Below, in pieces: positions 16,184-24,952 of a stretch of 58,867 nt of DNA. The notes under the pieces are model-generated. The model made no database searches. It was not told the origin of the DNA and was given only the letters and a program-made list of their open reading frames with translations. Both the position numbers and the translations under genes were made by a program. The stretch covers positions 1 to 58,867 of the forward strand of contig JAJDYU010000066.1 of the NCBI GenBank assembly GCA_022825005.1, in the 5' to 3' direction. Source of the stretch: Acidimicrobiia bacterium (GTDB taxonomy: Bacteria; Actinomycetota; Acidimicrobiia; Acidimicrobiales; Bin134). Each line of letters starts with the position of its first letter. Within the stretch, counting starts at the first letter, position 1.

Positions 16184-17481
16184 CCCCTAGCTGGTTCAGC
16201 GGCTGGCGCGCCTGGGGGCGTGGGGCGACCGTTGCATTCCTGACAATTGCGCTGCTGGTCGCGGGCTGCGGAAACGACGACGAGGGCGCAGGCGGCGAAG
16301 GGGCCCCGCAACCCGCTACAGCCGCCCCCACCGCGGCCCCCGATAGCGGCGCAGGCGATGTCCCCACTCCCGAAGGTCCGCCAGACCCTAACAGCCCCGA
16401 GGAGTCGCCCGGTCCCGCCTCCCAAGCCCCCGATGCCGATGCCTCGGCCACCTCGGTACCGGGTGAGGGTGATCCCGAACCCGACCTGCCCACGCCCACC
16501 CCCACCCCGGGACCCACCGAGCCGCTGACCGGGGAGCCGCTGGTAGATCCGTCCATTATGAGCCGGCCGGCTCTGGCGGTGAAGATTGGGACGAGCAGCG
16601 TGGGGCGTCCCCAGACCGGCATTAACCAAGCTGATGTGCTCATTGAAGTGAGGGTCGAGACCATCACCCGCCTTTTTGCCGTGTTCCACAGTCAAGGCGC
16701 GGTGCCGCTAGGTCCCGTGCGGTCGGCTCGCAGCTCTGATCCCGACATATTGGCCAATTTCGGCCAGCCGATTTACGGCCACTCGGGGGCCAACCCGGGC
16801 GTGCTGCGGGAGGTGTCGCAGGGCCAGTCCGCCGGAAAGCTCTATGAGCTGCGCTGGGACAATCTGCCCTCCGACTACTGGCGCGTAGGGGATCGGGTGC
16901 CTCCCTGGAATCTGTACACCACGACTACCGCGATCTGGGGCGCCGCTCCCGGCGAATTGTCAGCGCCCGATCCTCTGTTCGAGTACCGCAGAACAGGCGA
17001 GGCGCTCCCGTCGGACGCCGAGCCGGTGCCCGGTGTGGAGGTCCGTTATCTCGGCGGCACCGTCGCCCATTTTGCGTGGGATGCCGAGAGTGGCGGGTGG
17101 GCCCGCTGGCAAGACGGAACCCCTCATGTGGACATGCCTCGAAGCGCCGACGGCACGCCCAACCGGGACGTCGAACCCGTGCAGGTGTCGCCGGCCAATG
17201 TCGTGGTGCTCCAAACCCGCTACACCGGCAGCGCCGCGTGCTCGTACTGCCCGGAGGCCATCACCGTAGATCCCGAGGGCGGGGTTGCCCTGGTGTTCAC
17301 CGACGGACACATGATTCGGGGTCGCTGGAGCCGATCGTCGGCCAACCAGCCCTGGCAGGTGACCGATAGCAACGGCAACCCGGTGCGGCTTACCCCTGGC
17401 CAGACGTTCATCGCCCTGCCGGGAGGAGATGTACTGGTAATGGTGCAAGACTTCGCCGAGAACCTGCTCAAGAATCGCTAG
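16180..17481 (+). CDS. DUF3048-domain lipoprotein
   Basis: About 433 residues. I place the start at TTG 16180, overlapping the upstream TGA, because it gives a proper lipoprotein signal: WRAWGRG, a hydrophobic core, and lipobox LVAGC at about residue 28. A 90-residue Ala/Pro/Thr/Asp-rich linker follows, then a DUF3048 domain (RPALAVKIGTSSVGRPQTGINQADVLIE, GPVRSARSSDPDILANF, GHSGANPGVL) and its C-terminal partner. YerB-like relatives are surface lipoproteins of unknown function. Co-translation with the dead M48-like protein, and through it with pimA, points to an envelope role (inference). Confidence 0.85.
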   Translation: MTPSWFSGWRAWGRGATVAFLTIALLVAGCGNDDEGAGGEGAPQPATAAPTAAPDSGAGDVPTPEGPPDPNSPEESPGPASQAPDADASATSVPGEGDPEPDLPTPTPTPGPTEPLTGEPLVDPSIMSRPALAVKIGTSSVGRPQTGINQADVLIEVRVETITRLFAVFHSQGAVPLGPVRSARSSDPDILANFGQPIYGHSGANPGVLREVSQGQSAGKLYELRWDNLPSDYWRVGDRVPPWNLYTTTTAIWGAAPGELSAPDPLFEYRRTGEALPSDAEPVPGVEVRYLGGTVAHFAWDAESGGWARWQDGTPHVDMPRSADGTPNRDVEPVQVSPANVVVLQTRYTGSAACSYCPEAITVDPEGGVALVFTDGHMIRGRWSRSSANQPWQVTDSNGNPVRLTPGQTFIALPGGDVLVMVQDFAENLLKNR

Positions 17482-17521
17482 GAGCCGAAAACCCACATCG
17501 TGTTTGCGGTGCGCAAAGCCA

Positions 17522-17527
17522 TAGACT
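17522..17527 (+). promoter_or_regulatory. Candidate -10 box, leaderless start of pdxS
   Basis: TAGACT lies 6 nt before the pdxS ATG at 17534. No Shine-Dalgarno sequence is present. Confidence 0.4.
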
Positions 17528-17533
17528 GCACTC

Positions 17534-18433
17534 ATGGCTGCTGAGTCGATGACGGGCCGCGAGACGGGGACCCCTCTGGTCAAGCGAGGGCTGGCTGAAA
17601 TGCTCAAGGGCGGGGTCATCATGGACGTGGTCACCCCCGATCAGGCCAAGGTGGCCGAAGACGCCGGGGCGGTAGCGGTCATGGCCTTGGAGCGGGTTCC
17701 TGCCGACATCCGCCGCGACGGCGGGGTGGCCCGCATGAGCGATCCCGAGATGATCACCGGCATCCAGGAGGCGGTGACCATCCCGGTCATGGCCAAAGCC
17801 CGGATCGGCCACTTCGTGGAGGCCCAGATCTTGGAGGCTCTGGATGTGGACTACATCGACGAGAGCGAAGTGCTCACGCCGGCCGACGAGGCCCACCACA
17901 TCGACAAGTGGGCGTTCACCGTGCCCTTCGTGTGCGGGGCTACCAACTTGGGAGAGGCGCTGCGGCGCATTTCCGAGGGCGCCTGCATGATCCGCTCGAA
18001 GGGTGAGGCCGGCACCGGCAACATCGTGGAGGCGGTCCGCCATCTCCGGTCGATCATCGGGGATATCCGCAAAATCACCCAGTCCGATTCGGCCGAGCTT
18101 TACGACTGGGCCAAGCAGCTCCGGGCTCCGCTGCCGCTGGTACGCGAGGTGGCCGAGACCGGCTGGCTGCCCGTGCCAATGTTCTGCGCCGGGGGCATAT
18201 CGACGCCCGCCGATGCCGGATTGGTCATGCAGCTCGGTGCGGAGGCGGTGTTCGTGGGCTCGGGGATATTCAAGTCCGCCGACCCGGCGCCTCGGGCCAA
18301 GGCCATCGTGGAGGCGGCCACCAACTATCGCGATCCCCACATCTTGGCCAAGGTCAGCCGCGGCTTGGGCGAGCCCATGCCCGGACTGGAGATCGACGGC
18401 CTCGAGACCCGCCTGGCCGACCGCGGCTGGTAG
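17534..18433 (+). CDS. pdxS: Pyridoxal 5'-phosphate synthase, synthase subunit
   Basis: A 299-residue TIM-barrel enzyme that builds PLP from ribose 5-phosphate, glyceraldehyde 3-phosphate and PdxT-derived ammonia. It is highly conserved throughout: [20 protein letters not shown] with the active-site lysine region, [35 protein letters not shown], and [15 protein letters not shown]. The full family length is present. It is followed 55 nt later by its glutaminase partner pdxT, so the two form the usual PdxST complex. The same order (pdxS-pdxT-yebC) occurs in mycobacteria. Confidence 0.97.
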   Translation: MAAESMTGRETGTPLVKRGLAEMLKGGVIMDVVTPDQAKVAEDAGAVAVMALERVPADIRRDGGVARMSDPEMITGIQEAVTIPVMAKARIGHFVEAQILEALDVDYIDESEVLTPADEAHHIDKWAFTVPFVCGATNLGEALRRISEGACMIRSKGEAGTGNIVEAVRHLRSIIGDIRKITQSDSAELYDWAKQLRAPLPLVREVAETGWLPVPMFCAGGISTPADAGLVMQLGAEAVFVGSGIFKSADPAPRAKAIVEAATNYRDPHILAKVSRGLGEPMPGLEIDGLETRLADRGW

Positions 18434-18488
18434 CGGCGGCTGAGCGTGCAGCAGATCGAGGCATCACCCCGAGACTCGGAGCCCCCGG

Positions 18489-19055
18489 GTGAAGGTCGGG
18501 GTCCTGGCCCTTCAGGGCGCATTCGGTCTGCATGAGCAGGTCCTAAACCGGCTCGGAGTTGCCGCGGTCCAGGTCCGCACCCCCCAGGATTTAGTCGAAG
18601 TCGACCGCCTCGTCATTCCCGGCGGGGAGTCCACTGCCATCTCCAAGCTGCTGGACGCCAACGGCTTGGCCGACCCGCTGGCCGACCGCCTGGCCGACGG
18701 CCTGCCGGTGCTCGGAACCTGCGCAGGGCTGATCCTTCTGGCCGCCGAAGTGGTGGACGGCTATCCCGGCCAGCACTGCTTCGGGGCTGTGGACGTGGCG
18801 GTGAGGCGCAACGGCTATGGCCGCCAATCCGAGTCGTTCAGCGCGCCGATCGAGGTCGAGGGATGGGAATCGGATTTTCCCGGTGTGTTCATCCGGGCCC
18901 CGGTGGTCGAGTCGGCCAGCCCCGACGTGGACGTCTTGGCCGAATTGGACGGGGCGCCGGTGCTGTGCCGACAGGGCTCGATCGTGGTGTCGTCGTTCCA
19001 CCCCGAATTGGCCGAAGACGATCGCATCCACCGCTGGTTTGTGGAACAGGATTAG
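18489..19055 (+). CDS. pdxT: Pyridoxal 5'-phosphate synthase, glutaminase subunit
   Basis: A 188-residue class I glutaminase that supplies ammonia to PdxS. The GTG start is followed directly by the first strand KVGVLALQGAFGLHE. The oxyanion block is VIPGGESTAISKLL, the nucleophile is in LGTCAGLILLA (Cys about 78), and the His/Glu of the triad are in SSFHPELAEDDRIH. Length matches the family. It lies just before yebC. Confidence 0.96.
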   Translation: MKVGVLALQGAFGLHEQVLNRLGVAAVQVRTPQDLVEVDRLVIPGGESTAISKLLDANGLADPLADRLADGLPVLGTCAGLILLAAEVVDGYPGQHCFGAVDVAVRRNGYGRQSESFSAPIEVEGWESDFPGVFIRAPVVESASPDVDVLAELDGAPVLCRQGSIVVSSFHPELAEDDRIHRWFVEQD

Positions 19056-19067
19056 GGGAGGGCACCC

Positions 19068-19820
19068 ATGTCAGGACACTCCAAGTGGGCCACCATCAAG
19101 CACCGCAAGGGGGCGGCCGACAAGCGCCGGGGCAAGCTGTTCGCCAAGCTGATCCGCCAGGTGGAGGTGGCGGCCCGAGAAGGGGGCGGCGATCCCGATG
19201 CCAACCCCACGCTTCGCACCATGTTCCAGAAGGCCCGGGACAACTCGGTGCCCCTCGACACCATCGAGCGGGCCATCAAGCGGGGGACGGGTGAGCTGGA
19301 GGGGGTGTCCTACGAGTCGGTGTTCTACGAGGGGTACGCCCCCGGTGGCGTTGCCCTGTATGTGGAGACTCTGACCGACAACCGCAACCGGACCAGCTCG
19401 GAGGTTCGGGCGCTGTTCACCCGCAACGGGGGATCGCTGGCCGAGCCCGGTGCGGTGGCCTGGCAGTTCGAGCGCAAGGGGGTGGTGATCCTAGACCGCG
19501 CCGTGGACGAGGACGAGTTGATGATGGCCGCCCTCGACGCCGGTGGCGAGGACTTGGAAGATGAGGGCGACACCTGGCGGCTCACCTGCGACCCCTCCGA
19601 CCTTTCGACGATGCGGGACGCCTTGGCTGACATGGAAATCGCCTTCATGTCGGCCAACTCCACCATGCTGCCCACTTCAGTGGTGGGCGTCGACAGCGCC
19701 GAATCGGCCCGGGCCGTCCTTCGCCTCATTGACGCCCTCGACGACCACGACGACGTCCAAGACGTCTACGCCAACTTCGACATCCCCGACGAAATCCTCC
19801 AAGCCGCCGCGGCGGGCTGA
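19068..19820 (+). CDS. yebC: YebC/PmpR-family regulator (translation-associated)
   Basis: A 250-residue protein of the YebC/TACO1 family. The diagnostic N-terminus is MSGHSKWATIKHRKGAADK, followed by KLIRQVEVAAREGG, DNSVPLDTIERAIKRG and TDNRNRTSSEVR. Its ATG is preceded by GGGGAGGGC at suitable spacing. Family members were long called transcription regulators and are now also linked to relief of ribosome stalling, so the exact role here is open. It commonly stands next to ruvCAB. Here ruvCAB is on the opposite strand beyond one small gene. Confidence 0.95.
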   Translation: MSGHSKWATIKHRKGAADKRRGKLFAKLIRQVEVAAREGGGDPDANPTLRTMFQKARDNSVPLDTIERAIKRGTGELEGVSYESVFYEGYAPGGVALYVETLTDNRNRTSSEVRALFTRNGGSLAEPGAVAWQFERKGVVILDRAVDEDELMMAALDAGGEDLEDEGDTWRLTCDPSDLSTMRDALADMEIAFMSANSTMLPTSVVGVDSAESARAVLRLIDALDDHDDVQDVYANFDIPDEILQAAAAG

Positions 19821-19856
19821 TGCACCTTCTCACCAGGGAATTCTGAAAACGGATGA

Positions 19857-19885
19857 TTGATGTGTGCAAACCATATTGATATATT
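19857..19885 (+). promoter_or_regulatory. Candidate sigma-70-type promoter
   Basis: TTGATG (19857-19862), a 17-nt spacer, and TATATT (19880-19885) form the best two-box promoter in the window, inside an unusually AT-rich patch after yebC. GTGCAA (19864-19869) and TTGCAA (19884-19889) flank the spacer as a partial inverted repeat. It would drive the small gene at 19967. Confidence 0.5.
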
Positions 19886-19966
19886 GCAAGTTGCAGTCGG
19901 AATCGGCTTCGCTACCGGGCGTCAAAGGGTTCCCTTCTAAGTCTTGTTGAGAGGTGAAGGGATCGA

Positions 19967-20236
19967 ATGACGTTGGTTGGTGAAATTGAGCGGACGGAGT
20001 TGGTGAACCAGTTGGTAGCTACCATCGGCGAAGGACCAGCGGAGACGCTGATGAAATGCGTCCTGCCCGAAGGCCGCGACCAAGTGGCCACTAAGGACGA
20101 TCTGAAAGTACTGAGTGCCGAATTGCGGACCGAGTTTCGGACCGAAATGGCCAAGCAGACTCGTTTCCTTATGGTGACCTTGATTGCTCTTGTGGCCCCG
20201 CTCTATGCCGCGATGGCGGCGCAGTTCTTCGTTTAG
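19967..20236 (+). CDS. Small coiled-coil protein with C-terminal membrane anchor
   Basis: An 89-residue protein with a good ribosome site (GAGGTGAAGG) 6 nt before its ATG. Residues 42-65 ([20 protein letters not shown]) form a charged heptad-like helix. Residues 66-88 are one hydrophobic helix ending at the C-terminus. The layout recalls small CCDC90/DUF1640-like tail-anchored proteins, but I cannot assign a function. It has its own promoter and runs convergently into ruvB, the stop codons overlapping by 4 nt. Confidence 0.72.
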   Translation: MTLVGEIERTELVNQLVATIGEGPAETLMKCVLPEGRDQVATKDDLKVLSAELRTEFRTEMAKQTRFLMVTLIALVAPLYAAMAAQFFV

Positions 20237-21267
20237 TCGAACAGGTTGGACTGGTCTGAAGCGCTTTCGGGTGGGGCCAGTCCAAGGTGGTGCCAAGCCG
20301 TCGGAGTAGCCACGCGGCCCCGAGGGGTGCGCATCAACAGGCCCTGTTGGATGAGGAAGGGCTCGTAAACGTCTTCCACGGTCTCGGCAGGCTCGCTGAC
20401 GCTGATGGCCAGGGTTGAGAGGCCAACCGGGCCGCCTCCGAAGCGCTCGCAGAGGGCCGACAGGATGGCCCGGTCGATTTTGTCCAAACCGGCCTGGTCG
20501 ACGGCGAACAGGTTCAACCCAGCGGCCGCGGTCTGCTGGTCGATCTTCCCGTCGGCCCGGACCTCGGAATAGTCCCGCACCCGCCGCAAGAGCCGATTGG
20601 CAATCCGGGGAGTGCCGCGGGCCCGACAGGCGATTTCGGCCGCGCCTGCGGGATCGATATGGATATCGAGGATGGCCGCGGCCCGAACGACGATCGCTTC
20701 CAAATCGGCGGTGGTGTAGTAGTCGAGCCGCGATACCAGCCCGAACCGGTCCCGAAGCGGCCCGGTGATGAGACCGGTGCGAGTGGTGGCCCCCACCAGG
20801 GTGAACCGGGACAGCTCCAAGCGCAGCGAACGCGCCGCGGGCCCCTTGCCCAGCACGATGTCGACGTTGAAGTCCTCCATGGCCGGGTACATCACCTCTT
20901 CGACGATTCGGGGCAGCCGGTGTATCTCGTCGATGAACAGCACATCGCCCTCCTCCAACCGGGAGAGGATGGCGGCCAGGTCACCCGCCCGCTCCAGCGC
21001 CGGTCCCGAGGTGACGTGCAGTCCGGCTTCCATCTCCTTGGCCACGATGTGGGCCAAGGTGGTCTTGCCCAAACCGGGGGGACCGGCAAACAGCAGATGG
21101 TCGGCCGGCTGTTGCCTGGCCCGAGCCGCCCCCAGAATGATATGGAGGTGCTCCTTCAGCTCCCCTTGGCCGACGAACTCAACCAATCGAGTGGGCCGCA
21201 GCCCGGCTTCGGCCCCCTCCTCATCGGGGAGAGTGGTTCCCGCCAACAGCTCTTCACGCTCGCTCAT
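20233..21267 (-). CDS. ruvB: Holliday junction branch-migration ATPase RuvB
   Basis: A 344-residue AAA+ motor that drives branch migration with RuvA. Walker A is GPPGLGKTT (62-70), Walker B is [10 protein letters not shown] (about 111-120), and the arginine-finger/sensor block is [20 protein letters not shown]. The C-terminal winged helix ends in [16 protein letters not shown]. Start ATG 21267 is preferred: upstream in-frame residues overlap ruvA and have no homology. It is third in the minus-strand operon ruvC-ruvA-ruvB, 37 nt after ruvA. Confidence 0.97.
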   Translation of the reverse strand: MSEREELLAGTTLPDEEGAEAGLRPTRLVEFVGQGELKEHLHIILGAARARQQPADHLLFAGPPGLGKTTLAHIVAKEMEAGLHVTSGPALERAGDLAAILSRLEEGDVLFIDEIHRLPRIVEEVMYPAMEDFNVDIVLGKGPAARSLRLELSRFTLVGATTRTGLITGPLRDRFGLVSRLDYYTTADLEAIVVRAAAILDIHIDPAGAAEIACRARGTPRIANRLLRRVRDYSEVRADGKIDQQTAAAGLNLFAVDQAGLDKIDRAILSALCERFGGGPVGLSTLAISVSEPAETVEDVYEPFLIQQGLLMRTPRGRVATPTAWHHLGLAPPESASDQSNLFD

Positions 21268-21304
21268 GGCTGCCCACTCACGGCCGGATGCTCGTGGTCG
21301 GAAC

Positions 21305-21904
21305 TCATGCCCGAGTGGCCAGGTGCTGGAGGGCCGCCTTGAGCAGAGCACCGGGATCGTCGTCGGCAGGCAGGGACTGGATGGCACCGCTGATCTCCTC
21401 GGCGCTATAGCCCAGCTCGGCCAGAGCTTGACGCACCTCGGTACGGGCATCGGGCGGCCCGGCGGACGGTTCGCCGGACGCCACCGCGGTGGTCACGTCG
21501 CCGATATCGAGGCGGGACTTGAGCTCCATGAGCAGCCGAGTGGCGGTCTTTTTGCCCACACCGGGAATGAGGCACAGGGCGTCGATGTCGTCGGTGGCCA
21601 AGATGGCGGCCAACGCCTCCGGCCGGTGGACCGACAAGATGGCCATAGCCAGGGCCGGACCAACCCCGTGGGCCGACAGCAGCGCCTCGAACGTCCGCCG
21701 CTCCTCAGGAGTCCCGAACCCGTAGAGGGTTTGGGCGTCCTCTCGGATGTGGTGATGGATATGCAAAAGCGCTTCTTGGCCCGGTTCGCCCAGGGCGACA
21801 GCGGTCTCCGGCGAGACGGTGACCCGGTATCCGATCCCTGCTATCTCCAGCATGACCTCCTCCCCGTCACGCAAAACGAGCGTGCCCCGCAGCAGCCCGA
21901 TCAC
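21305..21904 (-). CDS. ruvA: Holliday junction DNA-binding protein RuvA
   Basis: A 199-residue Holliday-junction binding protein. Domain I begins [23 protein letters not shown], the helix-hairpin-helix domain shows [20 protein letters not shown], and a flexible linker rich in Ala/Gly/Pro (about 135-150) precedes the RuvB-binding domain III ([15 protein letters not shown]). GTG start overlapping the ruvC TGA by 4 nt. Confidence 0.96.
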   Translation of the reverse strand: MIGLLRGTLVLRDGEEVMLEIAGIGYRVTVSPETAVALGEPGQEALLHIHHHIREDAQTLYGFGTPEERRTFEALLSAHGVGPALAMAILSVHRPEALAAILATDDIDALCLIPGVGKKTATRLLMELKSRLDIGDVTTAVASGEPSAGPPDARTEVRQALAELGYSAEEISGAIQSLPADDDPGALLKAALQHLATRA

Positions 21905-22398
21905 ACTGCGGCCTGGATGCTAGATCGGGTCGGGGCGTGGGCCAGATGACAAAGGGCTACCGCCACCGCGTCAGAGGCGTCTGCTGGCTTCAGGGGCTGG
22001 GGAAGCCCCAGCAAGGTCTGCACCATCTTGCCCATCTGCTCCTTGTCGGCCCCGCCCCAGCCGGTAATCGCCTTCTTTATCTGCGTGGGCGAATACTCGA
22101 ACACCTCGGCGCCCGCGCCCACCCCGGCAGCCATGGCCACCCCGCTGGCCTGGCCCACCCCCATGGCGGTGCGCACGTTCACCTGGAACAGCACCTGCTC
22201 GATGGCCACCGCATCGGGGCGGTATTCGCCCATCAGGTCGGCTAGCTCGGTTTGCAGTTCGTGCAGCCGGCGGGGGATGGGATCGTCCTTGTCGGTGCGG
22301 ATAATTCCGGCGGCCACCGCCTCAGTGGCGCGCCCCTTTTGGCGGATAACGCCGTAGCCGCAGCGCGACAGGCCGGGGTCAATCCCCATCACCAGCAT
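21901..22398 (-). CDS. ruvC: Crossover junction endodeoxyribonuclease RuvC
   Basis: A 165-residue Holliday-junction resolvase with an RNase H fold. The first catalytic aspartate lies in MGIDPGLSRCGYG, the glutamate in AVAIEQVLF, and the C-terminal aspartates in PADASDAVAVALCH. Start ATG 22398 places Asp7 where the family has it, and longer in-frame extensions lack homology. First gene of the ruvCAB operon, divergent from queA. Confidence 0.95.
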   Translation of the reverse strand: MLVMGIDPGLSRCGYGVIRQKGRATEAVAAGIIRTDKDDPIPRRLHELQTELADLMGEYRPDAVAIEQVLFQVNVRTAMGVGQASGVAMAAGVGAGAEVFEYSPTQIKKAITGWGGADKEQMGKMVQTLLGLPQPLKPADASDAVAVALCHLAHAPTRSSIQAAV

Positions 22399-22405
22399 CA
22401 GCCCC

Positions 22406-22411
22406 AAACTA
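22406..22411 (-). promoter_or_regulatory. Candidate -10 box, leaderless start of ruvC
   Basis: On the minus strand TAGTTT lies 7 nt before the ruvC ATG, with no Shine-Dalgarno sequence between them. Confidence 0.4.
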
Positions 22412-22466
22412 CCGGGCGGGTGCGACAGTTTTCGGGATGCGCGCGCCCGTCGGGTAAAAACTCTCC

Positions 22467-23471
22467 ATGCGGACTCAGGAGCTTCACTACGAGCTGCCGG
22501 ATGCCGCCATCGCCCAGCAGCCGGCGGATCCCCGCGACAGTTCTCGGCTGCTGGTGGACCGAGGGCCGGATGTTCCACCCGAGCATCGATTGACCCGGGA
22601 TCTGCCCGAACTCCTGAGCCCCGGCGACGTACTGGTTGTGAATGACAGCCGGGTCATGAGCGCCCGGCTGCGACTTCGCAAAGCCACCGGAGGCCGGGTG
22701 GAGGTCTTGTTGCTGGAACCGGGAGATGGCGGCTGGTGGAGTGCGCTGGTGCGGCCGGGCCGACGGGTGCGGCCGGGCGCCGAGCTCTGGTACGAAGAGC
22801 AGCCCGTTTTGGAAGTAGGAAAGCGGATCGGCGACGACGGAAGGCGGTGGGTGAAGCCGATAGGCGACGTTGATGACCTGATGGACCGAGCCGGGGAGGT
22901 GCCGCTTCCTCCTTATGTAACCGAGGAGCTAGACGATGTTGAGCGCTACCAGACGGTCTATGCCCACCGGTCGGTGTCGGCCGCTGCCCCGACGGCCGGT
23001 CTCCACCTCACCAATGAGGTGTTGGAGCGGTGTCGAGAGGCGGGAGCGGTGGTGTGCAAGTTGGAGTTGGCTGTGGGCACGGCCACATTCACCCCGGTCA
23101 TGGCTGAGAATTTGGACGACCACGTCATGCACACCGAGTCGTATCGAATCCCGGAGGCCACGCTGGCTGCCTGCGTTAGGGCCGATCGGGTGGTGGCGGT
23201 GGGAACAACCGTGGTGAGGGCGCTGGAATCGGCCGTGGCCACCGGATCTAGCTGGGGCTCGACCGATCTGTTCATCAAGCCGGGGCACAAGTTCGCGGTG
23301 GTGGATGCCATGTTCACCAACTTCCATCTGCCTCGGTCCAGTCTTCTGGCTCTGTTGGCCGCCTTCGTCGGTCCCCGCTGGCGCGATCTCTACGAAACGG
23401 CCTTGGCCGAGGGCTATCGCTTTCTTTCCCTGGGGGATGCCATGTTCTGCACTAGGAATCCGGGGCAATGA
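22467..23471 (+). CDS. queA: S-adenosylmethionine:tRNA ribosyltransferase-isomerase
   Basis: A 334-residue enzyme that converts preQ1 in tRNA to epoxyqueuosine. Conserved blocks: YELPDAAIAQQPADPRDSSRLL, LLSPGDVLVVNDSRVMSARL, AAPTAGLHLTNEVL, ELAVGTATFTPV and FTNFHLPRSSLLALLAAFVG. Full family length. Its stop overlaps the tgt start by 4 nt (ATGA), so the two queuosine genes are co-translated. No queC/D/E/F genes are in the window, so the precursor source is not visible. Confidence 0.96.
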   Translation: MRTQELHYELPDAAIAQQPADPRDSSRLLVDRGPDVPPEHRLTRDLPELLSPGDVLVVNDSRVMSARLRLRKATGGRVEVLLLEPGDGGWWSALVRPGRRVRPGAELWYEEQPVLEVGKRIGDDGRRWVKPIGDVDDLMDRAGEVPLPPYVTEELDDVERYQTVYAHRSVSAAAPTAGLHLTNEVLERCREAGAVVCKLELAVGTATFTPVMAENLDDHVMHTESYRIPEATLAACVRADRVVAVGTTVVRALESAVATGSSWGSTDLFIKPGHKFAVVDAMFTNFHLPRSSLLALLAAFVGPRWRDLYETALAEGYRFLSLGDAMFCTRNPGQ

Positions 23472-24577
23472 CCCTCAGTTTCGACGTGTTGGCCCAAGAC
23501 GGGCAGGCCCGCAAGGGGCGAATCACCACCCCGAGGGGCTCGTTCACCACCCCGTGCTTCATGCCAGTAGGCACGCGGGCTGCGGTCCGTACCCTCGACA
23601 CCGCCGACCTCGAGGCCCTCAAGCCCTCAGTTGTGCTGGCCAACACCTATCACCTGATGATGCGGCCCGGTCCCGACGTGGTTGAGAGATTGGGCGGCAT
23701 ACACGGGTTCACCGGCTGGCCGGGCCACGTGCTAACCGACTCCGGCGGCTTCCAGGTGTTCTCCCTCGACCCCAAGGTGGACGACGACGGCGCCACATTT
23801 CAGTCCACCTACGATGGCTCCACCCATCGCTTCACGGCTGAGCGGGTGGTGGACGTCCAACTCCAGCTCGGCTCCGACATCCAGATGGCATTCGACGTGT
23901 GCCCCCCCTCGGAGGCGCCGGCGGAGGTTCAGCGTCAGGCGGTGGACCGAACCGCCGCATGGGCTGCACGAGCCCGCCGCCGCTTCCTGGAGAAGGACGG
24001 GCCCGACGTCGGCGCCAGCCAATTCGGCATCGTCCAAGGGGGCATAGATCCCAGTTTGAGAGCCGAGAGTGCGGCCCGGACCATCGAGGTGGGCTTCGAC
24101 GGCTATGCGGTGGGCGGGCTGTCGGTGGGGGAGAGCCCCGAGCAGATGATGGCCGCGCTGGAGGCCACCACCCCGAAGCTGCCCGAAGATCAGCCCCGCT
24201 ACTTCATGGGATTGGGCGATCCCATCGGGCTAGTCGACTGCGTAGCCCTGGGGGTGGACATGTTCGACTGCGTGCTGCCCACCCGGCTGGCCCGCCACGG
24301 CACCGCCCTCACCTGGGAGGGCCGCCTCAACGTACGCAACTCATCGTTTGCCACCGACGATCGATCTATCGACCCTGATTTCTCGGCCAGCCCGGTCGCC
24401 CGCTACTCCCGGGCCTACATTCGCCACCTTTTCAACGTGGACGAGCCCTCCGCGGCTCGGCTGCTCACTCTGCACAACGTGGCCTGGCTGCTGGCCCTCA
24501 TGGACACAGCCCAACAGGCCATTGCGGCTGGCACGCTCAATCAGCTTCGGGGGAGGGTTGCCCAAGCCTGGGCCTAA
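23468..24577 (+). CDS. tgt: tRNA-guanine transglycosylase lacking the zinc-binding cysteines
   Basis: A 369-residue enzyme that exchanges guanine 34 for preQ1 in tRNA. The active site is intact: DSGGFQVFSL (Asp91), AFDVCPP (Asp143), GIVQGGID (Gln190), AVGGLSVGE (Gly216-217) and the nucleophile in MFDCVLPTR (Asp267). The structural zinc site is not. Bacterial enzymes have CxCxxC after the DP element, whereas here it reads DPDFSASPVARYSRAY, so the three cysteines are Phe305, Ala307 and Val310. The fourth ligand His336 (LTLHN) remains. Codons were checked in the nucleotide sequence and there is no frameshift. Confidence 0.93.
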   Translation: MTLSFDVLAQDGQARKGRITTPRGSFTTPCFMPVGTRAAVRTLDTADLEALKPSVVLANTYHLMMRPGPDVVERLGGIHGFTGWPGHVLTDSGGFQVFSLDPKVDDDGATFQSTYDGSTHRFTAERVVDVQLQLGSDIQMAFDVCPPSEAPAEVQRQAVDRTAAWAARARRRFLEKDGPDVGASQFGIVQGGIDPSLRAESAARTIEVGFDGYAVGGLSVGESPEQMMAALEATTPKLPEDQPRYFMGLGDPIGLVDCVALGVDMFDCVLPTRLARHGTALTWEGRLNVRNSSFATDDRSIDPDFSASPVARYSRAYIRHLFNVDEPSAARLLTLHNVAWLLALMDTAQQAIAAGTLNQLRGRVAQAWA

Positions 24578-24638
24578 CCCTGTTGACCACGCCGTCTGGG
24601 CCCTTTTCGCCAAGTCGTCTGGTGTCCGGATCTTCCGG

Positions 24639-24644
24639 TAGAGT
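24639..24644 (+). promoter_or_regulatory. Candidate -10 box, leaderless start of yajC
   Basis: TAGAGT lies 8 nt before the TTG start of yajC at 24653. No clear ribosome-binding site. Confidence 0.35.
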
Positions 24645-24652
24645 TCAGAGCC

Positions 24653-24934
24653 TTGGATTTCATATTTTTGATCGCCCTCATGTTCGTCGCCATGTACTTC
24701 TTCATGGTGCGACCCCAGCAGCGCAAAGCGCGCCAGCACCGCGACCTGCTTGAGTCTCTCGATGTGGGCGACGAGGTGATCACCGCATCGGGGTTGTACG
24801 GGATGATCACCGATTTCGACGGCGGAACCGTGTTCATTGAGATATCCGATGGTGTCGAGATCAAGATCAGCCGCGACACCATCGCCAACAAGGTTGTGTA
24901 CGCCGACGTCGATGACGACGACGCTGAGGGCTAG
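24653..24934 (+). CDS. yajC: Sec translocase accessory subunit YajC
   Basis: A 93-residue single-pass membrane protein with a TTG start. The N-terminal helix (IFLIALMFVAMYFFMV) is followed by RPQQRKARQHRDLLESL and the conserved GDEVITASGLYGMI. The C-terminus is very acidic. YajC joins SecD and SecF in the Sec holotranslocon. The next two genes are secD and secF, so the whole accessory complex is encoded together. Confidence 0.93.
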   Translation: MDFIFLIALMFVAMYFFMVRPQQRKARQHRDLLESLDVGDEVITASGLYGMITDFDGGTVFIEISDGVEIKISRDTIANKVVYADVDDDDAEG

Positions 24935-24952
24935 ACCCAACTTCCAGCGTCA

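Noticed and set aside
19924..19936. AAGGG-TT-CCCTT palindrome considered as terminator or tRNA arm
   Set aside because: Stem is only 5 bp, no T-run or cloverleaf partner found.
20765..21949. 394-codon plus-strand open frame
   Set aside because: It is antisense to ruvB and ruvA, both of which show full conserved motifs.
23468..24577. Frameshift or pseudogene explanation for the missing tgt cysteines
   Set aside because: Reading frame and motifs on both sides (ATDDRSIDP and RYSRAYIRHL) are in register. Only the cysteine codons differ.
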